Assembly (NCBI RefSeq): GCF_018919065.1
Contig: NZ_JAHLQG010000042.1
Span: 1 to 59,827, forward strand
DNA: 59,827 nt
Source: Blautia sp. MSJ-9
GTDB lineage: Bacteria > Bacillota > Clostridia > Lachnospirales > Lachnospiraceae
Reading direction: 5' to 3'
A model generated the notes under the pieces. That model saw only the letters and a list, made by a program, of their open reading frames with translations, searched no databases and was not told the DNA's origin. The position numbers were made by a program, and so were the translations under genes. Shown piece by piece: positions 26,623 to 35,610 of this stretch; positions within the stretch are counted from its first letter, which is position 1, and the number at the start of each line of letters is the position of its first letter.

Positions 26623-28506
26623 ATGGCACAGACACAGGGATTCATGACAGCGTTGTATGAGCGTCTTAGTCGTGATGATGAATTAAACGGAGAGTCCAAC
26701 AGTATTTCCAATCAGAAAAAGCTTCTGGAGCAGTATGCAAAGGAACATGGCTTTACAAATCTGATTCATTTTACGGATGATGGAATTTCCGGCACAAGAT
26801 TTGACCGCCCCGGCTTTCTTGCCATGATGAAAGAAGTGGAGTCCGGGAAAGTTGGGACGATCCTGATTAAAGATATGAGCCGAATGGGAAGGGATTATCT
26901 GAAGGTCGGGCAATATATGGAACTGCTCAGACAGAAGAATGTGCGTCTGATCGCAGTGAATGAGAATGTAGATAGTTTTCGGGAGGATGATGATTTCACC
27001 CCATTCCGAAATATTATGAATGAATGGTATGCAAGAGATACCAGTAAAAAGATTAAATCAACCTTTAAGGCAAAAGGGAAATCCGGCAAGCATGTAGCCA
27101 GTACAACACCGTATGGTTACTTAAAAGATCCGGAGAACCCTGACCACTGGATTGTTGATGAAGAAGCAGCCAAAATCGTACAGCGGATTTTTCATATGAC
27201 AATGGACGGACGTGGACCGTATCAGATCGCAAGGATTCTGAAAGAGGAACAGGTGGAGATACCGGCAGTGCATATGGCGAAAAAGGATGCAGGTTTATGG
27301 AAAGGCAGGGTGGATGAAATCAAAGATCCTTATGGATGGGGTTCTTCCACTGTTGCAGGGATTTTGAAGAAACGAGAGTACCTTGGTCATACGGTGAACT
27401 TCAAAACCAGAAAACATTTCAAGGATAAGAAAAGCCATTATGTCGGGGAAGATCAGTGGACGGTATTTGAAAACACACAGGAGCCTATCATAGACCAGGA
27501 AACCTTTGATAATGTCCAGAGGATCAGAAGCAATGTAAGAAGATACCCGGATGGATGGGGAGAAGCACATCCTTTGACCGGACTGATGTATTGTGCGGAT
27601 TGCGGAGCAAAAATGTATGTTCACCGGGTAAATAATGGAAAGAGAGTTCCACAGTATACCTGTTCCGCATACTCAAAGGTTCCGGTCGGAACACTCTGCC
27701 CGACACAGCACAGGATCAACGCTGATGTGGTCATGGAGCTTATCAAGGAACTTTTAAAGGCGATTGCAGAATATTCCCAGCTGAACCGGGAAGAGTTCAT
27801 AGAGACGGTGAGAAAGGCTCAGACCTCACAACAGTCCAGCGAGATCACAAGACTGAAAAGCAGACTGTCAGAAGCACAGAAGCGTGTGCAGGATCTGGAA
27901 AAACTGCTCTGCCGGATTTATGAAGATAACATTCTTGGCAAACTGCCGGATGAACGTTATGCAGTTCTGGACGGGCAGTATTCCAAAGAACAGAAGGAAC
28001 TGTCAGCGGAGATTGCAGGGATGGAAGCAGAGTTATCCGGTTATGAGGAAGGTCGCAGGTCTGCGGAGAAATTCATTGCCATGGTCGATAAATACCAGAA
28101 CTTTGAGGAACTTACCACTTATATGCTGAATGAGTTTGTGGAGAAGATTGTTGTGCATGAGCGTGACCGGAAAGGCAGTATTGAAACCACACAGGAAGTA
28201 GAAATCTATTTTAATTTCATCGGACGGTATCTGCCACCACACTTCGGAGAGGTGGAACTGACACCGGAGGAAATCGAAGAAATGAAAAAGAGGGAAGCCA
28301 GAAAAGACAGGCTGCACCAGAACTACCTGAAAAGAAAAGCAAATGGCAAACAGCAGGAATACTATGAACGAACCAAAGAGAAGAAGAAAGCAGAGTTGGA
28401 TGCAAAGAAAGAAGCAATCCGGAAGGAAGATATTGCAAAAGGTGTCTTTATTCCCGTTTCCATGCTTCCACCTGCAGAACCGAAGAAAGGAGCAATACCG
28501 GCATGA
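26623..28506 (+). CDS. tnpX: Large serine recombinase, TnpX/TndX type
   Basis: About 627 residues. The N-terminal resolvase domain has ALYERLSRDDELNGESNSIS with the catalytic Ser in YERLSRDD, and IKDMSRMGRDYLKVGQYME. Then come a recombinase domain (KREYLGHTVNFKTRKHFKD), a zinc ribbon (YCADCGAKMYVHR...CPTQHR), and a long coiled coil (about residues 400-480). It would excise and insert the element through a two-base crossover site. ATG 26623 is used with AGGAGG 9 nt upstream; a GTG at 26581 is less likely. Confidence 0.93.
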   Translation: MAQTQGFMTALYERLSRDDELNGESNSISNQKKLLEQYAKEHGFTNLIHFTDDGISGTRFDRPGFLAMMKEVESGKVGTILIKDMSRMGRDYLKVGQYMELLRQKNVRLIAVNENVDSFREDDDFTPFRNIMNEWYARDTSKKIKSTFKAKGKSGKHVASTTPYGYLKDPENPDHWIVDEEAAKIVQRIFHMTMDGRGPYQIARILKEEQVEIPAVHMAKKDAGLWKGRVDEIKDPYGWGSSTVAGILKKREYLGHTVNFKTRKHFKDKKSHYVGEDQWTVFENTQEPIIDQETFDNVQRIRSNVRRYPDGWGEAHPLTGLMYCADCGAKMYVHRVNNGKRVPQYTCSAYSKVPVGTLCPTQHRINADVVMELIKELLKAIAEYSQLNREEFIETVRKAQTSQQSSEITRLKSRLSEAQKRVQDLEKLLCRIYEDNILGKLPDERYAVLDGQYSKEQKELSAEIAGMEAELSGYEEGRRSAEKFIAMVDKYQNFEELTTYMLNEFVEKIVVHERDRKGSIETTQEVEIYFNFIGRYLPPHFGEVELTPEEIEEMKKREARKDRLHQNYLKRKANGKQQEYYERTKEKKKAELDAKKEAIRKEDIAKGVFIPVSMLPPAEPKKGAIPA

Positions 28507-28886
28507 AGGAATTAGAGCGGATCATACACGATGACAGTAATGGACTGGATTATATCCTTGTCGGGGAAGTGTATCTGCCACTGCTTGCAGTACCGAATGA
28601 GACTCGTGAGATTGGATTTTACGGAAGTCTCCACAGGAATTATCTGAAGGATTATAAAAGTGGATTATATTCGTATCTGAGTCTGAGCGGAAAACTCTGG
28701 TCTTATCTTGCAGATGTTAATGAGCAGTGTGTGGAACGCAGAGATTATCTGATGGATCAGATGATGGAACAGGAAGGCATTACCGAGGAATTGAAAAGCA
28801 GAGATCAGATGGAATGGGTTCGCCGGGCAAACAATGTAAGAAGCCGGGTAGATGAAATCATATTGAATGAAATGGTGTATGTGTAG
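28503..28886 (+). CDS. tnpV: TnpV family transposon protein
   Basis: 127 residues starting in an ATGA overlap with tnpX. GDYILVGEVYLPLLAVP-like text (here LDYILVGEVYLPLLAVPNE), GFYGSLHRNYLKDYKSGLY and the C-terminal MEWVRRANNVRSRVDEIIL match what I know of TnpV proteins of Tn4451-like elements, thought to act as small accessory or excision factors. The pairing with a TnpX-type recombinase supports this. Confidence 0.85.
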   Translation: MKELERIIHDDSNGLDYILVGEVYLPLLAVPNETREIGFYGSLHRNYLKDYKSGLYSYLSLSGKLWSYLADVNEQCVERRDYLMDQMMEQEGITEELKSRDQMEWVRRANNVRSRVDEIILNEMVYV

Positions 28887-28895
28887 GAGGAGCTT

Positions 28896-29075
28896 ATGAG
28901 GTACCGGATTGAATATGCAGACGGAAAATGCTGTAACTTTGCCAACAGCAGAAAAGACCTGCTGGACTGGCTGAAACTTTTGAAAGATGAAAAGATTGTG
29001 GATATCCGTAAGATATACAAAAGCGGAGTTACCGATTCTGTCATGGATAACTACCGCAGGTATTTGAAGCAGTGA
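28896..29075 (+). CDS. Small hypothetical protein of 59 residues
   Basis: Starts MRYRIEYADGKCCNFANS, preceded by TAGGAGGAGC at good spacing, and ends YRRYLKQ. It sits 9 nt after tnpV and 16 nt before the next gene, in the same direction. Short mixed alpha/beta composition; family not recognised. Confidence 0.65.
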   Translation: MRYRIEYADGKCCNFANSRKDLLDWLKLLKDEKIVDIRKIYKSGVTDSVMDNYRRYLKQ

Positions 29076-29091
29076 GGGGAGGTGGACAGTC

Positions 29092-29382
29092 ATGAAAATT
29101 GCAAAGATCATTGTGAAAGTGATTCTTTTGCCAGTGCAGATATGCCTGACAGTCGTACAACTGATGGTCATGTTCGTTACATGGCTGTCCGCAACCGTAT
29201 TCCATATCCTGTCGGGGATTATCTGCATCACAGCAATATTAAGTTATGGATTTAGGCAGGAGACAGGTAAAGGAGTGTTCCAAATGCTTCTTGTAGGTTT
29301 TGCACTTTATATCCTGCCTGTCCTTTCCGGCTGGGCGGTCGTGTGGCTGGAAACAATCAAGATCAGTTTAAAAGGAGATTAA
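29092..29382 (+). CDS. Small membrane protein (CD1845-like)
   Basis: 96 residues with two or three membrane segments (about 5-35, 38-52, 62-85). It begins MKIAKIIVKVILLPVQIC. The pattern matches small CD1845-type proteins found in clostridial mobile elements; function unknown. GGGGAGGTGG precedes the start. Confidence 0.7.
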   Translation: MKIAKIIVKVILLPVQICLTVVQLMVMFVTWLSATVFHILSGIICITAILSYGFRQETGKGVFQMLLVGFALYILPVLSGWAVVWLETIKISLKGD

Positions 29383-29386
29383 GTAG

Positions 29387-29686
29387 ATGGAAGTAACAGA
29401 GAAAATGAGAGAGTTTATGAATGACCTGATCGGGGAAAGAATGGAACAGGTTTATCAGGAAAATGATGGAAAGCAGTATGATCCGTTCAATGAAAAACTG
29501 GAACTGAAATTGCAAAAGGTACTTCGGAAGATGCCAAAGAAACAGGAGAAGGTTCTGTTTGATTATCTGACAGATACATCAAATAAATGCAGTGACCTGA
29601 ATGAATTTTATTACCGTATGGGTCTGAAAGACGGCTTAAAACTGAAAGAAGCAATGCAGGCTATGCTGGATGCTTTAACGGAATAA
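29387..29686 (+). CDS. Small acidic helical protein, paralogue A
   Basis: 99 residues, starts MEVTEKMREFMNDLIGERME. The C-terminal part NEFYYRMGLKDGLKLKEAM is shared in pattern with the next gene. Both look like short helical DUF6809-like proteins carried by mobile elements. No function is known to me. Confidence 0.6.
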   Translation: MEVTEKMREFMNDLIGERMEQVYQENDGKQYDPFNEKLELKLQKVLRKMPKKQEKVLFDYLTDTSNKCSDLNEFYYRMGLKDGLKLKEAMQAMLDALTE

Positions 29687-29713
29687 GGTGTGTGAAAGGA
29701 ATGGTGGTCATGA

Positions 29714-30016
29714 ATGAAAATGACAAAAGAAATTGAAGATTTCATCAACCTGACGATAACCGAACACATGGGAAAATCGTATACAGACTGGAAATTGAAA
29801 CAGCAGACAGAAGTGGAACCAGATGAAGTGGAGGAAGCCTACAAGAAGGTGATCGAAACTTTGACACCGGAGCAGGAAGAAGCAGTTACGAAATACTGTG
29901 ATCGAATATTTAGTAGTGGAGCTGAGACAGAAGAATTCTTTTACCGTCTTGGATTAAGGGTCGGAATGAAATTGAAAAAACTTGCAAAAGAAATTCTCCG
30001 GCAGTTATCAGAGTGA
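29714..30016 (+). CDS. Small acidic helical protein, paralogue B
   Basis: 100 residues, starts MKMTKEIEDFINLTITEHMG and ends with EEFFYRLGLRVGMKLKKLAK. The shared ending and equal length show that it is a diverged tandem duplicate of the preceding gene. Function unknown. It closes the tnpX-linked gene cluster. Confidence 0.6.
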   Translation: MKMTKEIEDFINLTITEHMGKSYTDWKLKQQTEVEPDEVEEAYKKVIETLTPEQEEAVTKYCDRIFSSGAETEEFFYRLGLRVGMKLKKLAKEILRQLSE

Positions 30017-30129
30017 TACATACGGAGACATATGAAAAATGAATGAGTAAAGTAAAGGGCATTAACCGTAAAAAAGTTAGTGCCTTTTATTTTATCCATT
30101 TTTATATTTTCACAAAATCCGATTCAGAG

Positions 30130-30425
30130 GATTTTTGAAAAACAGACGGAACGGAAAACTTGCCGAAGGGACAGCGGCAGAAGTTTCGTTTTGGCTGACG
30201 GGAGTACAGAGGGCGGTGAGTCCTTTGTGCCTGGATTGCAAAGGGCGGCAGCACCTTGCTGGGGTTAAGGGGCAAAGCCCATTAGCAGGTTAAGGGCGGC
30301 AGCCATTGCCCAGTGATATGGCGTTTCGCCATATGGTACTGGGTACTGTCTGTAACGGAGACAGAGACTTTTGGCAGCTTCGCTGCATTACCCCTTCGGG
30401 GAGAAAACTTGAAAAAAGGAGAGAT
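30130..30425 (+). other. Structured GC-richer region upstream of mob, candidate oriT
   Basis: A 414-bp gap without genes (30017-30430) holds several stems: atatggcg-tttc-cgccatat inside a longer cccagt...actggg stem (about 30310-30349), cagcttcgctgc, and ccccttcgggg (about 30391-30401). It is richer in G and C than its neighbours and directly precedes the relaxase gene, the usual place for an origin of transfer. No nick consensus is asserted. Confidence 0.5.
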
Positions 30426-30430
30426 GTGAA

Positions 30431-31864
30431 TTGAAAGGAACAAGGCATAACGGCAGATCCGGCAAGGACGGCGTTTACAATCCGCTTCACAATGACCGGA
30501 GATTTGATCCGGAACACAGTGAGCATATCGACAATGAACGCGTCCGGCAAAATATTTACTGGGACTGCTATCAGGGATATACCACCATGGCTGACCGGGG
30601 AAAAGAGGATAATTTTTCTTTCAACCAGATTGAGCTTGCATACTACGTGGAGCATTATAGCGATTATGTCATGAACCAAAATGCGAGACATGAGAAAGCT
30701 AGACATCCCGACAGGTGCAAAGGTGTGGAAGATGTTCTGAAAAGTAAAAAGACCTGCCCGGAAGAAAGTATCTATCAGCTTGGAACGATAGATGAACATG
30801 CTTCTGCACAAACGCTGGTCATGGTCTTTGATGAATTTAAGAAAGAGTTCGATGAGCGTTTCGGCTCTAATGTCCATATCATTGACTGGTCACTGCATAT
30901 GGATGAAGCGACACCGCATATCCATGAGCGTCATGTATTTGATGCCACGAACAGATATGGAGAAATCGAACCAAAACAGGAAGAAGCCTTAAAGCAGCTT
31001 GGCTTTGAACTGCCACAGCCGGACAAAGCACGATCCCGGACAAATAACCGGAAGATGGTTTTTGATTCTGCGTGCCGGGTGATGTTTCTGGATATCTGCA
31101 ATCGTCATGGACTGGAACTGGATGAAGAACCGTCTTATGGTGGAAGGCAGTATCTGGAAAAGCAGGACTACATCCGCATGAAGCAGAAAGAAGAAATCGC
31201 AGAGCAACAGGAAACGATTGAACAACAGATTGATATTGTAAATGCTAACCGTCTGGATATTGCAAAACAAAGGATCATGGTTCGAGGGAATGAACAGAAA
31301 ATACAGGAACAGGAAGAAAAGCTGATTGAGCAGGAGAAGGAATTTAAAGAAAAATTCATTTCCAATTCTGACCGGATTATGAGTCAGGGAGAGTTGATCG
31401 AAGAACAGAAACAGGAACTGCAACAGCTGACCCTCCGCATTGAAGATGTGGAAACACTGCTTGATGAAGTATCCAGTGAAGCATATGACAAGGCAGTTGA
31501 GCAGGTTGCAAGGGAAGCGGTACTGGCTACCCGTAAGGATGATATTTATCTGGCAGAAGATTCTAAAAAGTGGATTCAGAGTCCGGAACGGAAAGCATCC
31601 CGGAAAGAAAAAGAGTATGCGGTAAAAAGGCTGGATGGTCTGATACGGAAGATTGAAAATGCGATGGAAAAGGCAGTTGGAAAAATTGTCCGTCAGTTGA
31701 AACAGCCGGAGAAAAAGAAAGCAGTTGTGGAAGAAATTAAAAAAGAAGTGAAGCCTTCCATTCGGGAAAAGCTTGCATTGAATGTAGCAAAACTTGAAAG
31801 AGAAGAAGCAGAAAGAAAGCAACTGAATAAAGGAAAATCACGTTCCAGTGATCTGGAGATATAG
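30431..31864 (+). CDS. Mob/Pre-type relaxase (TnpZ-like)
   Basis: 477 residues from a TTG start with GGAG about 9 nt upstream. The N-terminal about 220 residues carry the relaxase metal motif in SLHMDEATPHIHERHVFD (HxDExxPHxH form) and the preceding strand NVHIIDW. The C-terminal half is a long coiled coil (about 235-350). This is the layout of Mob/Pre plasmid mobilisation proteins, including TnpZ of Tn4451. It would nick the upstream oriT and allow transfer by a helper conjugation system. Confidence 0.85.
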   Translation: MKGTRHNGRSGKDGVYNPLHNDRRFDPEHSEHIDNERVRQNIYWDCYQGYTTMADRGKEDNFSFNQIELAYYVEHYSDYVMNQNARHEKARHPDRCKGVEDVLKSKKTCPEESIYQLGTIDEHASAQTLVMVFDEFKKEFDERFGSNVHIIDWSLHMDEATPHIHERHVFDATNRYGEIEPKQEEALKQLGFELPQPDKARSRTNNRKMVFDSACRVMFLDICNRHGLELDEEPSYGGRQYLEKQDYIRMKQKEEIAEQQETIEQQIDIVNANRLDIAKQRIMVRGNEQKIQEQEEKLIEQEKEFKEKFISNSDRIMSQGELIEEQKQELQQLTLRIEDVETLLDEVSSEAYDKAVEQVAREAVLATRKDDIYLAEDSKKWIQSPERKASRKEKEYAVKRLDGLIRKIENAMEKAVGKIVRQLKQPEKKKAVVEEIKKEVKPSIREKLALNVAKLEREEAERKQLNKGKSRSSDLEI

Positions 31865-31909
31865 GGCATTTTGTTGATTCCGAAAGGACAGGACAGAATG
31901 CCTTTTTTA
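31864..31909 (+). terminator. Terminator after mob
   Basis: agggcatt pairs with aatgcct, followed by TTTTTTA, starting at the mob stop codon. Confidence 0.65.
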
Positions 31910-31971
31910 TTTGGAGCCAAAAAAGTTTATCCCATAATTGGGAAAAAGTCAGAGAAAGAAAGGAGAACAGG

Positions 31972-32625
31972 ATGGGACTATTTGATGAAGTAAAGCAGAA
32001 CGTGACTGTCCGGCAGGCTGCAGAAATGTACGGGTTAAAGCCTAACAGGAGTGGGCTGATCTGTTGTATTTTTCATAATGATAAATCACCCAGTATGAAA
32101 GTTGACCGGAGATATTACTGCTTTGGATGTGGCTGTACTGGGGATGCGATAGATTTTACGGCACAGCTATTTGGACTTGGGTTAAAAGAAGCAGCACAGA
32201 AGCTGGCAGATGATTTTGGAATTGCTTATGCCAGCAGGAAAGCTGGTTTTGAGAGAAAGCCTGTATCCGTGAAGAAGCCGGAACCAACACCGGAAGAAAA
32301 ATGGCAGTCAGAGTATCTGCGGTGTTTGAGAACATATTTGGATTACCGGAGTCTGCTGTTGGACTGGAAAGTGCAATATGCACCGAAGAACAGAGAGGAA
32401 GAATGGGACAAGCGGTTTATGACCGCATTAAGGGAACTGACCACAGTGGAGTATTATCTGGATATTCTGCTGTTTGGAGATCAGGCAGAGAAAGAAGCAC
32501 TGGTCAAGGAAAAGAGGAAGGAGGTAGAACGGATTGAGCGATACGAGGATAAAGGAGATTGCGACAAAGGAACAGAAAGATGCCATACAAGAAATGTTAA
32601 AAACCGTAGACCGGAAAGAGATTAA
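31972..32625 (+). CDS. CHC2 zinc-finger primase-like protein
   Basis: 217 residues. The N-terminus has the DnaG-type zinc site: LICCIFHNDKSPSMKVD then YYCFGCGCTGDAIDF (Cys/His ligands), followed by a helical segment LKEAAQKLADDFGI. The Toprim catalytic domain is absent, so this is a DNA-binding primase fragment that probably acts with the VirE-like ATPase encoded in a 92-nt overlap downstream. Such pairs are common in mobilisable elements and satellites. Confidence 0.85.
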   Translation: MGLFDEVKQNVTVRQAAEMYGLKPNRSGLICCIFHNDKSPSMKVDRRYYCFGCGCTGDAIDFTAQLFGLGLKEAAQKLADDFGIAYASRKAGFERKPVSVKKPEPTPEEKWQSEYLRCLRTYLDYRSLLLDWKVQYAPKNREEEWDKRFMTALRELTTVEYYLDILLFGDQAEKEALVKEKRKEVERIERYEDKGDCDKGTERCHTRNVKNRRPERD

Positions 32626-33967
32626 AAAAGTCCGGGATATGCTGGAGCTGACACAGAAAGGAACGGTGAAAGCAACCGTGGATAATTATATGCTTGTGCT
32701 GAGATATGACCCGTATATCCGTGAGAGCCTGAGTTACAACATGCTGACCGGACGGATTGATATTGTAAAGACCCTCTGGTGGAACGATGAGATCTGCAAG
32801 CTGGATGATGATGCCAGAACGTATTATTACTATTTCTTTGAACGCTATTACAGCCTTTGCAGTGAAAACTGTATGGACAAAGCATTGAGGATAGAAGCAA
32901 AAAGCCGGGCATACCATCCGATCTGCAAATATCTGGAAGAACTGGAATGGGACGGACAGGAAAGGATTCGATATGTCCTGCAACGGTATATGGGTGCGGA
33001 TGCTTCGGATTTTGTATATGAGGTAATGAAGCATTTCCTTATGGAAGCGTTGAGCAGGATCTACCGTCCCGGATGCAAAGCAGATGAAATGCTCTGCCTG
33101 GTCGGTCAGCAGGGAGCCGGGAAATCTACTTTTTTCCGATTCCTTGCCTTAAAGGATGAATGGTTTTCCGATGATCTGCGAAATCTGGGGGACAGCAAAA
33201 TTTATGAATATCTGCGGGGACACTGGATCATTGAAATGCCGGAGATGATCGCTACGATCAGTGCAAGAAATAATGAAGAGATCAAATCGTTCCTGACCAG
33301 ACAGAAAGATACTTACCGTGATCCTTATGCCAAATATGAGGAAGACCGGAAGCGTCAGTGTGTTTTTGCCGGATCAACGAACACAAGGCAGTTCATTCCT
33401 TTTGACCGTACCGGGGCAAGACGTTTCCTGCCGGTTGCCATAGACAGCAGCAAGGCAGAGAAGCATATCCTTGATGATGAAAAAGAAGCCAGAGCCTATT
33501 TTGACCAGCTGTGGGCAGAAGCGATGGTGATCTACTGGACAACAGAAAATAAAAACAGTCTGCTGAGGTTCTCAAAAGAAATGGAACAGGAAATCAATGA
33601 ATACCGGAAACAGTTCACACAGGAAGATACCATGGCAGGAACGATTCAGGGGTGGCTGGATGCCTACAAGGGAACCCATGTATGTTCGGTGCAGATCTGG
33701 AAAGAAGCATTTGACCATTTTGACCGGGAACCGAAGAAATTTGAAACCAATGAGATCTGCTCGATCATGGATACCCAGATTATAGGCTGGAAGAGAGCCG
33801 GAGTACACAGATTTGAAAAGCAAGGTTATGGCAGACAGCGGAGCTGGATTCGGGAAGGAACAGAGGATGAGGGTGTCAACGAACCGGATAAAGACGGATT
33901 TACGAAACTGACAAAGGCAGAGCAGCTGGAACTTCCATTTGATCTGCCCGACAGAGAGAAAGGCTGA
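32534..33967 (+). CDS. VirE-family (virulence-associated E) ATPase
   Basis: 477 residues from a TTG start with AAGGAGG 10 nt upstream. A P-loop LVGQQGAGKSTFFRFL near residue 195 is followed by IIEMPEMIATISARNNEEIK (Walker B-like), CVFAGSTNTRQFIPFDRTG and RRFLPVAID, all typical of VirE/D5-like superfamily 3 helicase domains. It probably unwinds the element's replication origin together with the CHC2 protein. No virulence role is implied by the name. Confidence 0.88.
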   Translation: MSDTRIKEIATKEQKDAIQEMLKTVDRKEIKKVRDMLELTQKGTVKATVDNYMLVLRYDPYIRESLSYNMLTGRIDIVKTLWWNDEICKLDDDARTYYYYFFERYYSLCSENCMDKALRIEAKSRAYHPICKYLEELEWDGQERIRYVLQRYMGADASDFVYEVMKHFLMEALSRIYRPGCKADEMLCLVGQQGAGKSTFFRFLALKDEWFSDDLRNLGDSKIYEYLRGHWIIEMPEMIATISARNNEEIKSFLTRQKDTYRDPYAKYEEDRKRQCVFAGSTNTRQFIPFDRTGARRFLPVAIDSSKAEKHILDDEKEARAYFDQLWAEAMVIYWTTENKNSLLRFSKEMEQEINEYRKQFTQEDTMAGTIQGWLDAYKGTHVCSVQIWKEAFDHFDREPKKFETNEICSIMDTQIIGWKRAGVHRFEKQGYGRQRSWIREGTEDEGVNEPDKDGFTKLTKAEQLELPFDLPDREKG

Positions 33968-34012
33968 TTTTGGCACCGAAAGGCTGTCGATTTACCCGGA
34001 AATGTATCACTT

Positions 34013-34179
34013 GTTGACATTCTTGTTGACAGCCGAACCCCTTATATTTACTGGTGATTTTGATGTTTTTACCAGTTGTCAACAAAGATATTCAAAAAAC
34101 ATTAGGGATGTATTTAGAAGACAGGAAAAAACATCCCATAAGAAGTTTGAACCCTCATGTTGACAATTACGTTGACAGC
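34013..34179. repeat. GTTGACA repeat pairs between virE and tnpW
   Basis: GTTGACA-N5-GTTGACAGC occurs twice (34013-34033 and 34159-34179), and an inverted GTTGTCAAC lies between (34075-34083). The spacing within both pairs is identical (12 bp centre to centre). They could be iterons for the VirE/CHC2 system or recombinase arm sites. Confidence 0.6.
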
Positions 34180-34254
34180 TTACAGATAAACTTCCGGCAG
34201 AGACAGTACGAACCTCTCTTTGTCGGGCATATAACAGAAAGGAATTTGATAATT

Positions 34255-34419
34255 ATGGAAAAAATGATGAATACAGCGACACAGGGACACACTTTTACAA
34301 AGAAGATCGGACAGACAGTGTATGTTGTCCGCTATCACTTCAATGAAGATGCGAAAGAAACCATGCAGGAGAAGATTAACCGGATGCTGGTGACAGAAGC
34401 AAGCAGACAGATCATCTGA
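34255..34419 (+). CDS. tnpW: TnpW family transposon protein
   Basis: 54 residues. The core FTKKIGQTVYVVRYHFNEDAKETMQEKINRML, here quoted in part as FTKKIGQTVYVVRYHF and DAKETMQEKI, matches the TnpW pattern of a short beta hairpin followed by an acidic helix. ATG 34255 has AAAGGAA upstream. A longer open frame from 34054 runs through the GTTGACA repeats and is not believed. Confidence 0.75.
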   Translation: MEKMMNTATQGHTFTKKIGQTVYVVRYHFNEDAKETMQEKINRMLVTEASRQII

Positions 34420-34454
34420 TAAGAAAGCATTGAACAGGCAAAGCGAATAGAGAA

Positions 34455-34506
34455 AAGCACTTCTTGGTAAAATAATAAATATTATTGAGCCAGGAGGTGC
34501 TTTTTT
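34455..34506 (+). promoter_or_regulatory. Terminator-like hairpin that contains the int ribosome binding site
   Basis: aagcacttcttgg (34455-34467) pairs with ccaggaggtgctt (34490-34502); an inner aataat/attatt helix extends it, and six T residues follow immediately before the int ATG at 34507. The AGGAGG used for int translation lies in the 3' arm, so the structure could stop transcription or block initiation. Confidence 0.75.
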
Positions 34507-35358
34507 ATGTATGAGAAAAAGCCTGTTATAAATGAAGAATATATTATGGATTATATCAATTATCTGAGAGAACAGGAACGGAGTAAGGCAACATTACAGA
34601 AATATCAGCATGACTTAACTGCTTTAATCATCTTTTTGAATGGAAGTGAATTAACGAAGACGGAGCTGATTAACTGGAAAGAAAGTCTGATGAACCAGTA
34701 TGCACCTGCTTCTGTAAATGCCATGATTGCAGCTGTGAACGGGTATGTGAAATATATGGGATGGGTGGAACTGATGGTGAAACCCTTAAAAATTCAGAGA
34801 TCTTTGTTTCTGGAAGAAGAAAAAGAGCTTACCCGTGAGGAGTATGTCCGGTTAGTAAAAGCTGCACAAAAGAAAGAGAATGAAAGGTTGGCACTGGTGA
34901 TCCAGACAATCTGTGCAACAGGCATCCGGGTATCGGAACTGAAATTTATTACAGTGGAAGCGGTGCAGTGTGGAAGGGCTGAGATTTCCAATAAGGGCAA
35001 GCTGAGGATTGTGTTTCTGCCGGAGGGACTGAGAAAGCTGTTGAGGAAATATATCCGAAATCAAAAAAAGACTGCCGGGGCAGTGTTTACGACAAGGACA
35101 GGAAAGCCATTGGATCGGAGCAATATCTGGCGTGATATGAAGAAGCTATGCGAAAGTGCCGGGGTTTCGGAAAAGAAGGTATTTCCACATAATCTGCGTC
35201 ATCTGTTTGCGAGGACGTTTTATTCGATTGAGAAAGACCTTTCCAGACTGGCGGATATTCTGGGGCATACGAATTTGAGTACCACCAGAATCTATACAGC
35301 TGAAAGCGGTGCGGTTCATGCCAGACAAATGGAGAGACTGAAACTGATAGTCACATAA
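34507..35358 (+). CDS. Tyrosine recombinase (XerD-like integrase)
   Basis: 283 residues: N-terminal core-binding helices (MDYINYLREQERSKATLQKY), then the catalytic domain with Arg in CATGIRVSELK, the HxxR box HNLRHLFA, and the GHTNLSTTRIY box with the nucleophile Tyr. Complete by length and motifs. Its expression looks tightly controlled by the hairpin over its Shine-Dalgarno site. It could integrate the nested element, resolve circles, or drive DNA inversion such as that at the hsdS fragments about 6 kb away; the sequence does not decide. Confidence 0.88.
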   Translation: MYEKKPVINEEYIMDYINYLREQERSKATLQKYQHDLTALIIFLNGSELTKTELINWKESLMNQYAPASVNAMIAAVNGYVKYMGWVELMVKPLKIQRSLFLEEEKELTREEYVRLVKAAQKKENERLALVIQTICATGIRVSELKFITVEAVQCGRAEISNKGKLRIVFLPEGLRKLLRKYIRNQKKTAGAVFTTRTGKPLDRSNIWRDMKKLCESAGVSEKKVFPHNLRHLFARTFYSIEKDLSRLADILGHTNLSTTRIYTAESGAVHARQMERLKLIVT

Positions 35359-35362
35359 TATT

Positions 35363-35610
35363 GGTTCTGTTGTAGTATAAAAGCACCTTACATATTTCGG
35401 CGTAATTATAAGTCATATTATATGAAAAAAAGGCTTGATTTTCAAGGCGTTCTTTGTAATTATTAGATTAGAGTTGTAGAATTTTGACGAGTTCAATTAG
35501 ATAATTTTTGTACCCGTCAAATTGTGTTGCCGTTTTTACATGTTTGGGGACTATTCTAGCTATGGACTGTTCTAAACTTTGTATAATTCAGTAAAGTTTA
35601 CAACAGAACC
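35363..35610. mobile_element. MITE-like element with 12-bp or longer terminal inverted repeats
   Basis: GGTTCTGTTGTA (35363-35374) is matched by TACAACAGAACC (35599-35610). With the flanking aatatt on both sides, the symmetry extends to 22 bp. The ends resemble those of IS6/IS240-type elements, but there is no transposase inside the 248 bp. aatatt may be a target duplication. This fills most of the gap 35359-35711. Confidence 0.6.

Larger units (their letters stand above)
26193..35360 (+). mobile_element. TnpX-type mobilisable element nested in the conjugative element
   Basis: Left edge set by the break in virD4. Gene order tnpX, tnpV, small genes, mob, CHC2 primase, VirE-like, tnpW and a tyrosine recombinase resembles the Tn4451/Tn4453 family with extra replication genes. 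The right edge is not defined by any recognisable virD4 sequence and is put at the end of the tyrosine recombinase gene. Confidence 0.6.

Noticed and set aside
30989..31822. Open frame antisense to the Mob coiled coil
   Set aside because: Phe/Leu/Cys-rich translation of the complement of a Glu/Gln/Lys-rich coiled coil; no start signal.
34054..34254. N-terminal extension of tnpW
   Set aside because: The extra codons run through the GTTGACA repeats and have no ribosome site, whereas ATG 34255 has one and gives the usual TnpW length.
34507..35358. Tyrosine recombinase as the integrase of the outer conjugative element
   Set aside because: It lies inside the nested element and far from the enolase junction; nothing links it to the left end, so I did not assign it.
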